Origin: Siphonodentalium dalli
Lineage: Eukaryota; Mollusca; Scaphopoda; Gadilida; Siphonodentaliidae
Assembly (NCBI GenBank): GCA_032622095.1
Contig: CP136067.1
Location: forward strand, 135,099,990-135,163,989
Length of the DNA stretch: 64,000 nt
Reading direction: 5' to 3'
In this document: positions 24,101-39,100 of the stretch, piece after piece
How positions within the stretch are numbered: position 1 is the first letter of the stretch
Layout of the letters: each line of letters begins with the position of its first letter
The notes under the pieces: model-generated
The model's input: the letters and a program-made list of their open reading frames with translations, nothing else
Told to the model about the DNA's origin: nothing
Databases searched by the model: none
Made by a program: the position numbers and the translations under genes

Positions 24101-27100
24101 TATTTTTATAATCTTATTAATGTTTTTATCATGCTGTGAAATTTGATGTCATTTCTCATTTGTGTCTTTTCGAAATATTTACAGGAGTGTATTCAGATCT
24201 GGGGCCATGGAATTATGAAGTACTGATTGATCTGAGAGAAGTGGAACAGCTGTATGAAATTATAGTACGTAGATAGAAAAACTCAGTACACATTTACTGA
24301 CTCCGAAACACTTCATTTATAGATGTATTGAGAGTTCCAACTTCCAAGCTATTGGATGACAACACACAAAATTTATATAACTTAATTCGTTTAATTAGTT
24401 TGTAAAATATGTGCACACAACAGTAATATGTGCATCCCACATGTAATTTTCAGATCTATTAGAAATGTCAAAAGCGAGATAATTTTGGCAACTCAAATTT
24501 GATAACCAGAAGAGCAAATTTGGAAATGTTCATGAAGCCCCAATTTTGTGTATGTTGTGTTAAATGGAACATTACTGATTTTGTATAATTATTTTACAAA
24601 CTGTGAAAGTTCACAAAAAAGTAAGAAATTGGAAGCTTATACACATGTGTTTTTTATTCAGTGCACGCCTGCTTCTTGTGTTTACCTATGGGGAAAATAG
24701 CCTGACTTCTTTCCTTTATTTTTTTCAGTCTGCACTTGCAAGACAGTAGTTTTAAATTACTATGATAATTGTGCTATTTTAGATATTTCTGATATAAAAA
24801 TCTTATATCCTAACATAAGATCCTAAATATTCTTCAATAATTGAAATCAGATTGCATTGTATGAATTCATTGCTTTTACAGCAAGCAGCTAAGTACTTTG
24901 AACTTGGTTCTGGTTTCTCGCTGACTCAGCTCATCTGTATGTTTGAAGTGATAGCTCCGATCTCCGGATATGGCTACCTCCGACATCTTATTGAACATCT
25001 AAAACATGTGGCTCACACGCCCGTCAGAAATGTAAGTTGACTATAATAATCATGCTACATAAATTATATATTTGCATTCCTGGTAAATTATAATAATAGT
25101 CTCACCGATGTTTCTGATTAGGGGAAGAACTTACCAAGGAAAACAATGATTTTGTCTTGTCAATTAAAAACAAAAATTAGCATTTACATTACAGACATTT
25201 AACCCTTTCATGATGTGAGCTGTGCTAGTGCAGAATTAAAAATCCTGTGCCAGTGCATTCTGTTATATATGCGATATAGGGAGCCTCGCATATATAAGAG
25301 AATTCACTGACTTACAAGGTCACGGTAAATATTGTTATTCCAATGCATTCTCTTATGTTTGCAAGGCTCCCTATGGGGAGGCTTGCATATATAAGAGAAT
25401 GCATTGGCACAGGGTTTTCACAAAATTTCAGGAAGCTCCAGTCATGCAAGGGTTGGAATTATAAAACACAGATGCATTCATACACGTGTGTCTTTGTCTA
25501 GGTTTGGTTTCCAGATGTTAATCATATCTTGTAATTATCCATATTCCTTGAAATTTGTTACATGGATTTAATACTCACATGAAAATTGAGGCATTTAATT
25601 GTAGGTTTGATCCAATGGATGTTGTCATATTTATGCCCCATTCTCAACACATAGAATTTACTGATTATTATGGTTTCCAGAGCAGCCTTTTAGTTTAAAT
25701 TTCAATGTAAAAAAGCCATCGGATTTGACCATCGCCTAAATCAAATGTTTTATGGTTTCATATTTCTTCCTGTAGTAAATTCTTGTGATTTCACTGTCTC
25801 CTGAAACAAATGTATCATAGTTTTATATATCTTTGAGTAAGAAGTTCATCCAATTTTACCTTCATCTGTACCCCTTCCAGGTTGGTTGCTGGGCTGGAAA
25901 TTTGATGATGAAGCACAAACACAATGACTTTCCATCAGATGTCTTCACTCTGTTTGCCGTAGTTGGTGCTCAATTATACATTAGTATGTCTCCGTTTTGA
26001 GAAAAATAAACATCCATGGAATCCTATATTTCCGCTAAAGGAAGCCGTTCACACTGAACTATATGGATAGATGTCCTGCGTTTGTAAAACCATAGTAGAA
26101 AAGGGGTTAACTTTTTTGTGGTCGCCTACGGTACCTCGCGGTCTTTAGTGGCTTGCTCGTATTAGTCACGCATGCGCAGTCCCAATATAACTGACTGAAT
26201 ACGCCAGTTTATTTTCAACTCAATCAGGAGATTGGCGAGTTGCAGGGTTGGGAATGGCACCGCCATGGGAGGGCCCTATGATAGCTCAGTGTTCAGGCTT
26301 TCTTTAAGGAAATATATATTATATTTTTAAAAATATCATATTTCCGCTAAAGGAAGCCGTTCACACTGAACTATATGGATTAGAATGCAAGCCCAGGAGG
26401 AGGCACGAGCAATAAAGTTAATAGCCAAATTTTGGAGGGAATGCACTCTTCTAAAACAGATTGTACCTAAATATGAACTCTTTAATGAATCTGTTATGAT
26501 TAGGTACGTGAAATAACTCATATAATTAGAGTGCTATATTGCCCAAACATGTACCTCCCCCCCTTGTTTTTGGAAGCAACATCCCAGGTGGTGCCATTCA
26601 ATTCGGAATTGCGAGTGAACCGAGCAATTCTCTGTTCTTCATCCGTCAGTTCTAAGAATCCAGCCGATTTGAGATTTGAGGAGACTAACTCCCTCTCCGC
26701 CTTAGCGACATAACGACCTGCACTGGAGGAGGCCCACTCCAAAGATGGCAAGACAACCAACATTAAGAGTTTAACTAACTGCTGTTCACCAATGCAAACC
26801 CCTTTTCTACTATGGTTTTACAAACGCAGGACATCTATCCATATAGTTCAGTGTTCAGGCTTTGTTTAAGGAAATATATATTATATTTTTAAAAATATCA
26901 TTTTTGTTTCCCCAAAAAAGTGATCAAGTGTATAATGATGACTCACATATTTTCATTCAAGATTACAGGATAACACACTTTATTTTAACCCTTTCAGTAC
27001 CAAGTCTGATATCACATCGCATAATTCAACATTCCCGCTAAAAATTACGGCATCCTTATTTATAAGATCATGATGTCACAGCCTCACTTGCGGCATTACT

Positions 27101-30100
27101 AATCCTCAGTACAGATATGTATAAAGGCTATCACACTAAATAACTTCGGCATGTTTGTTTGTTATTCTGTGAAAAATCCAAACAAACACAGCCTATTAAA
27201 GACTACATACATGTTTTATAAGCCAAAATGATTTACGTTATAATGTTGAACAATTAATTTACGGTCAGTTAATGGTCGCATAACATTTGAATGTGACAAT
27301 CTCAGCCAAACTCACATGACTTCTATATGTGCAAATATGACAAAGAAACAACCTTTCTTGATTAAAACTATAATTTATTCATAACAGATAATCATTTATT
27401 GTGCACAACAAACATTCACTCTGCTGTTTTTATTTATTTTCATATACAAAAACATACTATCGTATGCGATACTGTTTAGTGTTAAACAACCAAGTGAGGC
27501 CATGGCGTCACAAACTATAAAGGGAGATAATATTTCTTCCAAAATGGTGGCATCAAGTTGCCGGCGTAATTGCTTGTGTGGGTTAGTTTGAGACACCAAA
27601 CTCCGATCTTGTGTGTAGATTTGCACTGAAAGTTTACACACAAACAGAGAACGGCTTGCTTAACCCTTTACCCAACAAACCGGCCAAATAAAGCTTCAAC
27701 AGCCTAAAATATCTTCGGTCTGTCTCAATAGAACCATACAAATATGGATATCATTGGAACCGTCTCCTTGACCACATTGTGATAGTTACAGTTATGCCCT
27801 GTGCCAATGCATTCTCTTATATATGCGAGTCGACCATAGGTCGCCTCGCATATATAAGAGAATGCATTGGCCTAAAAAAAATCTTTTTTTAACACTTTTT
27901 ACCATTTTTTCTTACATTCTTTAACAATTTTATAATTTTTAATGTGTTAAGCCAATGCATTCTCTTATATATGCGAGGCGACCTATGGTCGACTCGCATA
28001 TATAAGAGAATGCATTGGCACAGGGCCCTTCTGTTGGGTAAAGGGTTAATGCACATGCTTTCTGTTATACTTTTCATTTTACTTATAAGTTTCCTTCCCC
28101 TTTAACATTCTTTTTGCCAGTTCACTCATATTGAAAAAATTATCTTGTTGAGGTGTTATGTCCTAGAAAATACTCACAGCTTGAAAGAACCTGCATTTGA
28201 AAATGATTTAATATTCAAGTCCATGATGATGTTATACATCATTTTTAAAAGAAGAAAAATTATTCGGACATTTTCAATTGGACATTCACACATCCAACTT
28301 CTAGTTTTTATGCTGTTTTGATTCAAGGAACGTACCTCAATGAAATAATATTCAGTATCACAGAGCTTAATTGATAATAACATGTCACTTTATATCAATT
28401 ATTTAAAAAATCATTCTTATTTTTTCCAGGAAATTCAGAGAGTAAGGCATATTACAGTACGACAGATTTCTTGTCACTTGATATGAGAAACTGTGTGATA
28501 GAAAAGGTCAAACTATTTGAGATGGACGATGATGAAATGATGCGGACATATAAAATTATGCCGAGGCATCAAGTAAGAGTACTAACTTTATTATCTAACT
28601 TATGTATTTCTTCCTGAAGTCATAGTAATTCCGAAATCAAATTATTTTTAAATGAGGGACACCCATACTTGAAAGTAGACCTGGTTTTGGGTCTTGTTTA
28701 GTCTGAAGGGGTCAAGTTACCACGTTTTGAGATTTTTGCAGTTTTGGACCAGGAACCAGTCTATTCAACAAGAGACATTGGCAGACGGCAGCTTCATAAC
28801 AATGTTCATTCAATAAATATTTTGTTTTTCTACTTTCAGATTAAAGTTTATTATTTAGATGTGCTTTTATTTCCATGAAGAATAAACTAAGACTGTTAAA
28901 CTTCCCATGATGGGAGCTTCCTGAAATTTTGTGAAAACCCTGTGCAAATGCATTATCTTACATAGGGAAATATAAGGGAATACATTGGCCGAACAATAAT
29001 TACCTTGACCTTGTAAGCTAGTGCATTCTCTTATATATGTGAGGCGCACTATGGGAGACTCACATATAAAAGTGAATGCACTGGCACAGGATCTTCAATG
29101 CTACACCGGCGCAGCTCCCGTCATGAAAGGGTTAATACCAAATTTTGTGCATAAGACTGGTTCTTGCCCCAATGTAACCAGCCACCCGAACTGTAGTAAC
29201 TTAATCCTATATGCCACATTTAGTATCGTACACCACCGGGATTCTCATTTGATTTGTCATGATATAGACAGAACACAACGCGCATCTTAATCATGAATGT
29301 TTTATCGAATGAGTTGCGGATGGTGCAAGGATATATTTCGTGAGTGCGTAGCTTGAGCGAAATGTAACTATTAGTCCAGGAGATATTGGTCGACCTCTGC
29401 ACCCCCCCCAGGACTCAACTTCACCCCACTAATTTTCTTCCTTAAGGTCTCCTCTAATTTTTTTCACTTGTTAACAAGAAAAAAAAGTGGCCGCAGAGAC
29501 TCCAGACAAGATGGCGTCCATCATGGCGGCCATTTATTTTTAATGCACCAGGTCTCTTTGATCGCCATTATAGTAAAGATGATAGCACATGTGGTCTTTT
29601 TTCCGCTCGATTCGTTATGCTAATATACAACCCTTACAAATTAGCCAAAAATCCGACACCACAATCCAATATGGCGGCCAAGATGGCCGCCGAAATGTAA
29701 AAATATGCTATTTTTATGACATGTTACCACCTTTCGTTTGTCTCTGTGGGAAAATGTTAGAATTTTTGCGTCATGTTATACATTTATCATATAGAGGAGT
29801 CATTGGCGAACACACGGGGACCATAATATGCATTCATTGCGGGATATTTTTGTCCGATATCACGTTTTCCCAAATGCCGGTATCATAGGTCAATGCCGAA
29901 TCTCCGTTAATAACGCGATGTTATGTTTCGAATCAATGAATGTTATTGCTATTATAACAACACTCATGCATATATATTTGCAGGAGATACTCGAGCTAGG
30001 ATTCCTCTTATACCTGAGTTGAGGAATATTTACCCAAATCCAAGATGGCGGCCAAAATGGCCACCAGAAATAAAAAATCGCCGAAAATCGCTGATTTTAA

Positions 30101-33100
30101 CATCAGTGAGCATTATTGTCATGACAACTCCACACCTGCTTACTATTGTAAGTTGGGAACACTTAGGCGAAGAACTTTCCTTGTACCATATTCAAATAAA
30201 AGTCCCCCAAATCCAAAATGGCGCACACAATGGCGGACAGATTTTGAAAAATCACCGAAATTTCCTCATATTCACATCATTGGGCATTATTGTCGAGACA
30301 ACTCCATCCATGCGTACAGTTGAGTTGGAAATACTGAGGTGAAGTAATTACCTTACATCTCATGCAAGAAATGGTTTTCCAAATCGAAGATGGCGGCCAA
30401 AATGGCGACCGAAATTTGAAAACACGCCTACATTCCTTTATTTCTTAGGATGGGCGTTATTGTTTCAGGATTTCTACCCACCATTACATGTTGATATGTA
30501 TGAATTATTCATTAGGGTCTGGCAAGTGATACTCACAGTCAATATGGCGGCCAAACTGACAGTCAGAAATTGAAAAGAAGCCGATATTATCACATACTAA
30601 TTTCAACTTTTTGTCATAATATTGATTTGTATAAACGAAACGGTACATAATATGAGCCATCTATTAATTCCAATGTAAGTCGTAGCCTTTTGGAAGGATG
30701 AAAACCCACAATCGCAATGTGGCATTTCAAAATCCATTCTCCACTAAGGGCTCATACTGGCCGTAACCGTATATAGGTGCGCCGAATAGTCATATTATGA
30801 CTTCCAAGAATCAAAACAACAGTACCTGAGCTTATTCTGAATTGCCACATTCAGTATTATCTAGACTCGTTTCCATCTCTTCGTCAGATTAATCTATCTC
30901 ACTCACAATAACAGTTCACTACTCTTCTGTGTAGGAGTGTGCCACTAATCGGAATGTTTCAAACAATACATATGCCGGTGTCCAGCTCACGTGTTTGTTT
31001 CGAAAACTTGGAATTCTTAGCGAGCTTCATTCGTGGTATAGCTTATGGTATAATTCAGATGCTACATATGGGGTATATGCGTCATCTTGTGCGATACACT
31101 ATAAAGGTATTCGTCGATGCGTATACTAGCTTTCAGAAGGACCTATCTATCTGCGTATTGTCAGCTTTGGTGACCTAATGGGGATAACAACGTGTACACC
31201 TGGTGATCTTCCCAAACAGCCACTTCTCAATATATGGTTTATCAATTCACATACTCATCTAATGCACTGACGTACCCGGACAACTTCTGTATATGGCTTC
31301 GAATGTTGAAAGCCCGACATTTGACGGATGTATTTCTGCTTAGGCGTAACCGTGGAAGACCATAATGCATAATATACCCAAACTCCTTGAACATGATCAT
31401 AAGAACAAGCTTGTTGGCGTCCAGCAATCGTTTCACCGAACAGATCCAAGCAGATGATAACAATACACACGTTGCTAGTTTGTGGGTATGTGTCATGACA
31501 GTGGAAATGAAATTGGACCATGACTGCACCGCCCCTCATTTTGTTATGATTTAGATTCCGACAGGATCTCATGTGTGGCTTTGCCTTCCTTGTATGCTAA
31601 GAGTGTATGTTCCCATCCGTTTGGAAGCCGTTCTTAAACAACTGGACCAGGAGTATGCCATTGGCTACTGCTGTATAAGCCCCACCAAGACTGGGGTGTA
31701 GTCTTAAAGGCGTTACCTTTGATAGTTGGTTGATATGTCATGCTCACGCTGGGTGGTATGGTTCAAGAATGTACAAATGCCAACCACAAAAGGGTTAAAT
31801 GTTCAACGCGAAGAACATCCAGAGGAATGTTACATTGATGAGCTCTTGCATTCAGTTCAACAAACGTTGGTACACCAAGTGATTTCTTGGTAACATCACC
31901 AATGCGACCATTTTCCTGCATGAGACATTAACTACTATATTCTAAAGTTATATATATAAAGCTATATGATCATAAAGGTCGCGTTCCCCAACGTCCACAG
32001 CCATTGCCATCGAGACTGTATATTGTTCTTTAAATACATAGTGAAATAAATGCATCACAGTTCCTGACATTTTCTTGAATAATATCGCCCACATACTGAC
32101 CCTAACCCCGAGAGAGGATAACAAAACACGCATACATTCATGCTTTTAAGACATTATCCTTTAGTCCATCCGACTGTTTTGAGGGAGGCTAGCATAGTAT
32201 TATCCAGGCAAAAGTGTACGTAGTTGAATCAGAAAGGCTTCGAAACGGATGTGGAAATACAATCTTACCACACCAAATAAAACCTCACGCATGCCATTCG
32301 ATATCTTAAACATGCACCAGGTGTAGGGTGGTGTATACAGTGGCCCATTTCATTCCCAGTATCATGGCGCATGTCCACAAACTAGCACCGCGAGCATTGT
32401 TCTTCTCTGCTGGGAGATATTCGACGAGACAACTGCGGGGCGTCACACAGTTTGCTTCGGATAATGGTCAAGAAGTGTGGGTAGTCTGTACACTAGGGTC
32501 TTCTCCTTAGCAGATAGACATCTGTCCAAGGGAATGAGACAGCTAGCAACCTTCGAAACACTGTCGAAGTTGTCCACATATGCCAATGAGTTCGCTGAGT
32601 TTGTGAGTTGATAAACCATCTATTGAGAAGTGACTAGCTAACTGGTTCGCCAGGTGTACATGTCGTTATCCCATGGGGTATGAGACACATACATAGAGAT
32701 GACCTTCTGTAAGCTTGTATACTCATCGGCCATGTCCTAGTTCAAGATGACGCACAAATATCATATTTAGCAAATATTTAAAATCGTAAGCTAGACACCG
32801 GAAACTGAATTGTTTGAAACGTTATGATTAGAGGGACCCTACTCCCAGGAAGTGGTGAATAATTTGTCGGTGTGAGCGACCTATATTTATCAGACAAAGA
32901 AATGGAAGCTGGTCCAGATAATTATGGACGTGACGTGGCAAATCAGAATCTGTTATCAGGTAATTATTCTGATATAACTATTCGGCGCACCTCGCTTACG
33001 GCCATTATCGGTGCTAAGTGGAGACTGGATTTCGAAATGCCACATCGCGATATTAATGGTGGTTTTTCATCTTTCCAGAAGGATACGAGCTATGTTATGG

Positions 33101-36100
33101 GTTTTTATACCTTTAAGTTGAACTAGCAGATGGTTTATGTACAGTTTCGTCCATACATACCGATATTATGACAAAAAGTTGAAATTAATATGTGAAAATA
33201 TCGATTTCTTTTCAAATTCTAGCCGCCAATTTAGCAGCGATCTTGGCTGTGAGTATCAATTGCCAAACCCTAATGAATACTTCATATCACTATTCCATAT
33301 CAACATGTAATGCTGGATAGAAATCGCGAAACAATAACGCCCATCGTAAGAAAGTAAAGGAATGTAGACTTGTTTTCAAATTTCGGTCGCCATTTTGGCC
33401 GCCATCTTCAATTTGGAAAACCATTTCTTGCATGAGATGTAAGGTAATTACTTCACCTCAGTATTTCCAACTCAACTGTACGCACGGATGGAGTTGTCTC
33501 GACAATAATGCCCAATGATGTGAATATGAGGGAATTTCGGTGATTTTTCAAAATCTGTCCGCCATTGTGGGCGCCATTTTGAATTTGGGGGACTTTTGTT
33601 TGGATATGGTACAAGGAAAGTTCTTCGCCTAAGTGTTCCCAACTTACAATAGTAAGCAGGTGTGGAGTTGTCATGACAATAATGCTCATTGATGTTAAAA
33701 TCAGCGATTTTCGGCCATTTTTTATTTCTGGTGGCAATTTTGGCCGCCATCTTGGATTTGGGTAAATATTCCTCAACTCAGGTATAAGAGGAATCCTATC
33801 TCGAGTATCTCCTGCAAATATATATGCATGTGTGTTGCTATAATAGCAATAACATTCATTGATTCGAAACATAACATCGCGTTATTAACGGAGATTCGGC
33901 ATTGACCTATGATACCGGCATTTGGGAAAACGTGATATCGGGCAAAAATATCCCGCAATGAATGCATATTATGGTCCCCGTGTGTTCGCCAATGACTCCT
34001 CTATATGATAAATGTATAACATGACGCAAAAATTCTAACATTTTCCCACAGAGACAAACGAAAGGTGGTAACATGTCATAAATATAGCATATTTTCACAT
34101 TTCGGCGGCCATCTTGGCCGCCATATTGGATTGTGGTGTCGGATTTTTGGCTAATTTGTAAGGGTTGTATATTAGCATAACGAATCGAGCGGAAAACAAG
34201 ACCGCATGTGCTATCATCTTTACTATAATGGCGATCAAAAAGACCTGGTGCATTAAAAAAAATGGCCGCCATGATGGACGCCATCTTGTCTGGAGTCTCT
34301 GCGGCCACTTTTTTTTCTTGTTAACAAGTGAAAAAAATTAGAGGAAACCTTAAGGAAGAAAATTAGTGGGGTGAAGTTGAGTCCTGGGGGGGGTGCAGAG
34401 GTCGACCAATATCTCCTGGACTATATGTGCCGTTCACAACGAATTCGATAAAAGATTTGAGATTATGATGCAAGTTGTGTTCTGTATTTATTCTACACTA
34501 TTGTTTGAGATAAGTTCAATCCATGACTGTCACCTTCATTGATACTATGACTACCTTTATTGTGACTTAAATTTAACGATTAACCAGTAATGATCTGGGC
34601 ATCACTCAACCTGGATTTGACGTAATGTATATGATCTTTCTTTGGCGACAGCATAATAGGAATAGTTCCAACTTGTATTCCATTTGAGGTATACAATAAT
34701 ATGTATTCAATGGCTGGGATTCCATTGAATACATGTGCATCACGTCAATGGGTGTGGAATAAAATAGATTTATTATATACTTGCCTATAAAATAGTGGGT
34801 CATTACCCAAACGTCGATCTTCGTATGTATCTCTTAGAAGCCACAGTGATATAAAATTTTGTTGTTTCACTGTAGGTTTCGTAATATTTCACTATAGCCT
34901 GTCAGTGGTATACGTGAGCGAAAAATTTGAAGTCAAATTCTATAACCGCGCGTTTTAGTAAATGGTCTGCAAACTTATCAGTTATAACCCATAACCTTAT
35001 TCGAAACAAGAGTTATTTCTTATAATTTAATCCGTCATTTCACAGGAGAACCACCATAAGTAGAAGACAGAAGTAAAACAAGCGAAAAACTATTATTATG
35101 AAAACAATATACTAATAGTATAGTATAATGATAGTATGAATGTGATAATGAAAAGAATATACTAATAGTATAGTATAATGATAGTATGAATGTGATAATA
35201 TCTGCAGAGCACACCTTGTGTGAGTCGAATGTTTGTTTATATACAGCACGTAAATAGTGAGTGATAAGCATGACACTCAACACCGTGGCAATTTGTTTTG
35301 GAGAGTGATTGACCATGACCCATTGAACACCAAAATCTTGAAAGGCGAGGTTTAACCCTTTACCCAACAAACCGGCCAAAACCGGCCAAATAAAGCTTCA
35401 ACAGCCTAAAATATCTTCGGTCTGTCTCAATAGAACCATACAAATATGGGTATCATTGGAACCGGCTCCTTGACCACATTGTGATAGTTACAGTTATGCC
35501 CTGTGCCAATGCATTCTCTTATATATGCGAGTCGACCATAGGTCGCCTCGCATATATAAGAGAATGCATTGGCCTAAAAAAAATATTTTTTTAACACTTT
35601 TTACCATTTTTTCTTACATTCTTTAACAATTTTATAATTTTTAATGTGTTAAGCCAATGCATTCTCTTATATATGCGAGGCGACCTATGGTCGACTCGCA
35701 TATATAAGAGAATGCATTGGCACAGGGCCCTTCTGTTGGGTAAAGGGTTAACGATCGCTATACCGGTATGTTGTAAACAAGTTGGCTTTTCTAACCAAAG
35801 ATCATTAGTGGTTTATGTCCAGTGTTGAGTGTTTTGCTTATCACATACTCTTTACGAACTGTTTGTTTACATAAAATTGTGTTTGTTTACATAACACAGT
35901 ATTAACATGACAATAATATGTTTAAATTTACGTGATATTTATAATTGGTAGAAGAACAAAATTTGTCTATAATATAATATTCTTTCTATTTATGGCAGTT
36001 TTAATGGATGTGTTCATTTTAACAGCAATACCCAGTGCCAACGCTTACCGTATCTTTAAAGAAAAGTATAACTTCAAGAAAACAAATGTAAATATTGGGG

Positions 36101-39100
36101 TCTTGAGTAAATTTCAGACATGACTTTTAGTTTCTTTACTATCTAACTTTTACAGAACGCTCTTGGTCTAATAAATGCAGGTATCAGAATGAAGATGGAA
36201 GATGTGAATTGTCCTGTGAAGTGTATTCCATCCATCATCTTTGCTGGAATCAATTCAACAATGGTAAGTTGGATTTTGAAGCTATATCTTGGTCATCCTT
36301 TTGCAGTAATTTCCTAAATAATTGACTCCTTAACCACAGCAGAATTATGGGTAGCTTTTCAGGATTTTGTTGGAAATATGGCTTCTTGCCATTCATCGGA
36401 AAGCTCTCACTGTAAACCAACCGGAACTTGTATCTGTAGGGCATTACTGTATATCATAAGCTATTAACCCTTTCATGATCGGAGCTGCGCTGTTGCAGCA
36501 TTAAAGATCCTGTTCCATGCATTCTCTTATATATGAGAGTCTCCCATAGGGAACCTCGCATATATAAGAGAATGCATTGGCTTACAATGTCAATGTAAAT
36601 ATTGTTAGGCCAATGCATTCTCTTATATATGCAAGGCTCGCTATGAGAGACTCGCATATATACGAGAATGCATTGGTACAGGGTTTTTGCTAAAATTTCA
36701 AGAAGCTCCAGTCATTAAAGGGTTAAACATGCTGTAAGGGTTCTCAATGAGCTTCATAATAGTTTCCTGATATAAATGTAATAAATTTTAATCCAGCACC
36801 CATGAAGGAAAAACTTGTTTGTGCCTATACTTTAATAGGATATGGCTGACAAAAACCAGGGCCCAAGTGAAATGCCTTCTACAACAAATGGTTAGAGATT
36901 ATTTTGTTCTGTATTAGTCCGTTAAAATAAAATAACTGTGTTCTCAGGCAATTAGATCTCAATTTTGAGATGAGGGACTAGAGGGAGAGAGGCTATTTAT
37001 TTAATTTTTTTCCCTCAAAATCTGGAAAATATACTCCAGAAACAAACAAATATTCATTTTCGTTGTTCAAATCCAATATTTCAAACAAAATATTGTCAAA
37101 ATTGTTTCTAAAGGAAAACTTTAGTGACAAGGGAGGTGCCTAAGAACGCAGAATTTGTATTTATTTGGCCTTATATCTGTTAATTATTATAAGTATGTGT
37201 ATTATCTGTAATAACAGTGATATGATGTGTCAAACTATTGTTTTAGGTTCATGCAACGAAAACAGAAAACTACCTCCATGGGAAGTCAATGAGTGATCCG
37301 GAGGTTCTCAAAGGTAACATAACAGGTTTAGTTAGATTAGACTTATCTCTGTAGATGTAGAGGTATTATGCAAGAATAGATCATTCAAAATCATATGTGA
37401 TACAAAGTTGAAGCTAGCAGAATAATTGTCAATAAGTCCGATGAATCTAACTCTTTGCCAAAATGCTAACAGATCAACGCACTAAAATTAGCCATAATTC
37501 TAACAGGCCAGCATTGATGATGTGCCAATTCCAAAAATAGTGCTGCCGGGAAGGTCACAAATAAAGACAGCTGGCATACAGCTGGCAGTTCAAAATTTCA
37601 TGCAGTTTCCTGGGCTCAATTGAATTAATTTCATCTGACTGAGCTGGTGCAGCATTAATGATCCTGTGCCAGTGCATTCTCTTATATATGCGAGTCTCCC
37701 TATAAGAGAATGCATTGGCACATGGTTTTCACAAATTTCAGAAAGCTCCAGTCATGGAAGGGTTAAAAATAAATACCTGTGTTCTCAGCCATTTACATGT
37801 GGAAAACTGGATGAAGGAGGGAGGCTTTTTTATTTTACAAAGAATTCTAGAATTGGATAGATTTATAGGTAATTTGATCAGGTCAGGCACATATCCAAAA
37901 TGGGCTATGTACTCGTTTTGTCTAGCATAGCCCGATTGAGATACATTTTAAATGTGATTTATACATCTCTATCGATTTTGGACATAACACGAAAAAGCGT
38001 AAATAGAATTGACTATCATTAGGTGTGTATCACTATCCCGTTTACAAAGAAACAATAAACTCAATGACTCACCACGACTTTTATACCTTTTGAGCGACTC
38101 AAACACATTAACAACCATGACATAAACCACAATTGTTTCAGTGAGGTGCCTCGATTACCAGCGTTGAAACCTGAATTTGCTGTTTATTATGACATTCCAG
38201 TCATCAAGCTATCGGCAGTGCGAAAGTCACACATAGATTGTATTCATCCCATCCATATTACATGCATTGCACGTTTCCCAAGATTTAGACTTTGTGACCA
38301 CTCGTGCTTCAGTACATCGTCTTATTTGAATAGCATATGCATTACATTTCACAAACAGTTGTCTCCGAGTTAAGTTGTTCACTTCATCCAATCATATGAG
38401 CCACATAAATTGAATGTCTTGACCTTCAAAAAGATATGACATGTGAATGCAAATGGGCAAGTTTCTACTTTTTCTAACGAAATATGCTATTTTCACAAAA
38501 CATGCTACCAGATATCAGTATAAAGCCTTAATTAAAACATCAATAATTTTGGAAAGCCATGGTGAGTTGTTGAGTTTATTATTTCTTTGTAGACAGGCTA
38601 GTGGTACGCAACTAATAAACGTCAATTCTATTTGCACTTTTTCGTGGTATGCCCAAAATCGATAGAGACTATTTACTCTTGGCTTACAAATCCTGGTAAA
38701 TTGTTAGGCCAATGTATTCTCTTATTTATATTTGCGAGGCTCCCAATGGGAGACTCGCATATATAAGAGAATGCATTGGCAAAGGGTTTTCACAAATTGC
38801 AGAAAGCTCCAGTCTTTGAAGGGTTAATGGCCTTTCATTAAGATATTTTATCACCAGATTGGTTATTTGTTCAAGTATATTCTCTAATTTTACACTAACT
38901 TAAATTGAATTATGTTTTAGAGGCGTTGAGCATTCTGCACTTAGATATTCTGCCCACAACGCAGCCATGTGGTGCCTCAATAGAATACAGAAAATTGGCG
39001 GCGCTGGCATTGCTCTACAAGGTAAAGGATATTACAATTAGTCAGGGACCTAGCCAGAGTGTGTTCATTCGATATCCAACTACAAATTATCAACTGCACC

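Noticed and set aside
26518-26763. 81-codon minus-strand ORF in the intron 7 foldback
   Set aside because: Open on both strands, no transposase motif; insufficient support.
29923-30342. 139-codon ORF repeated in both arms of the giant foldback (also 33453-33872)
   Set aside because: It follows the 145-bp tandem repeats and their symmetry; overlapping frames are equally open, so no sign of coding selection.
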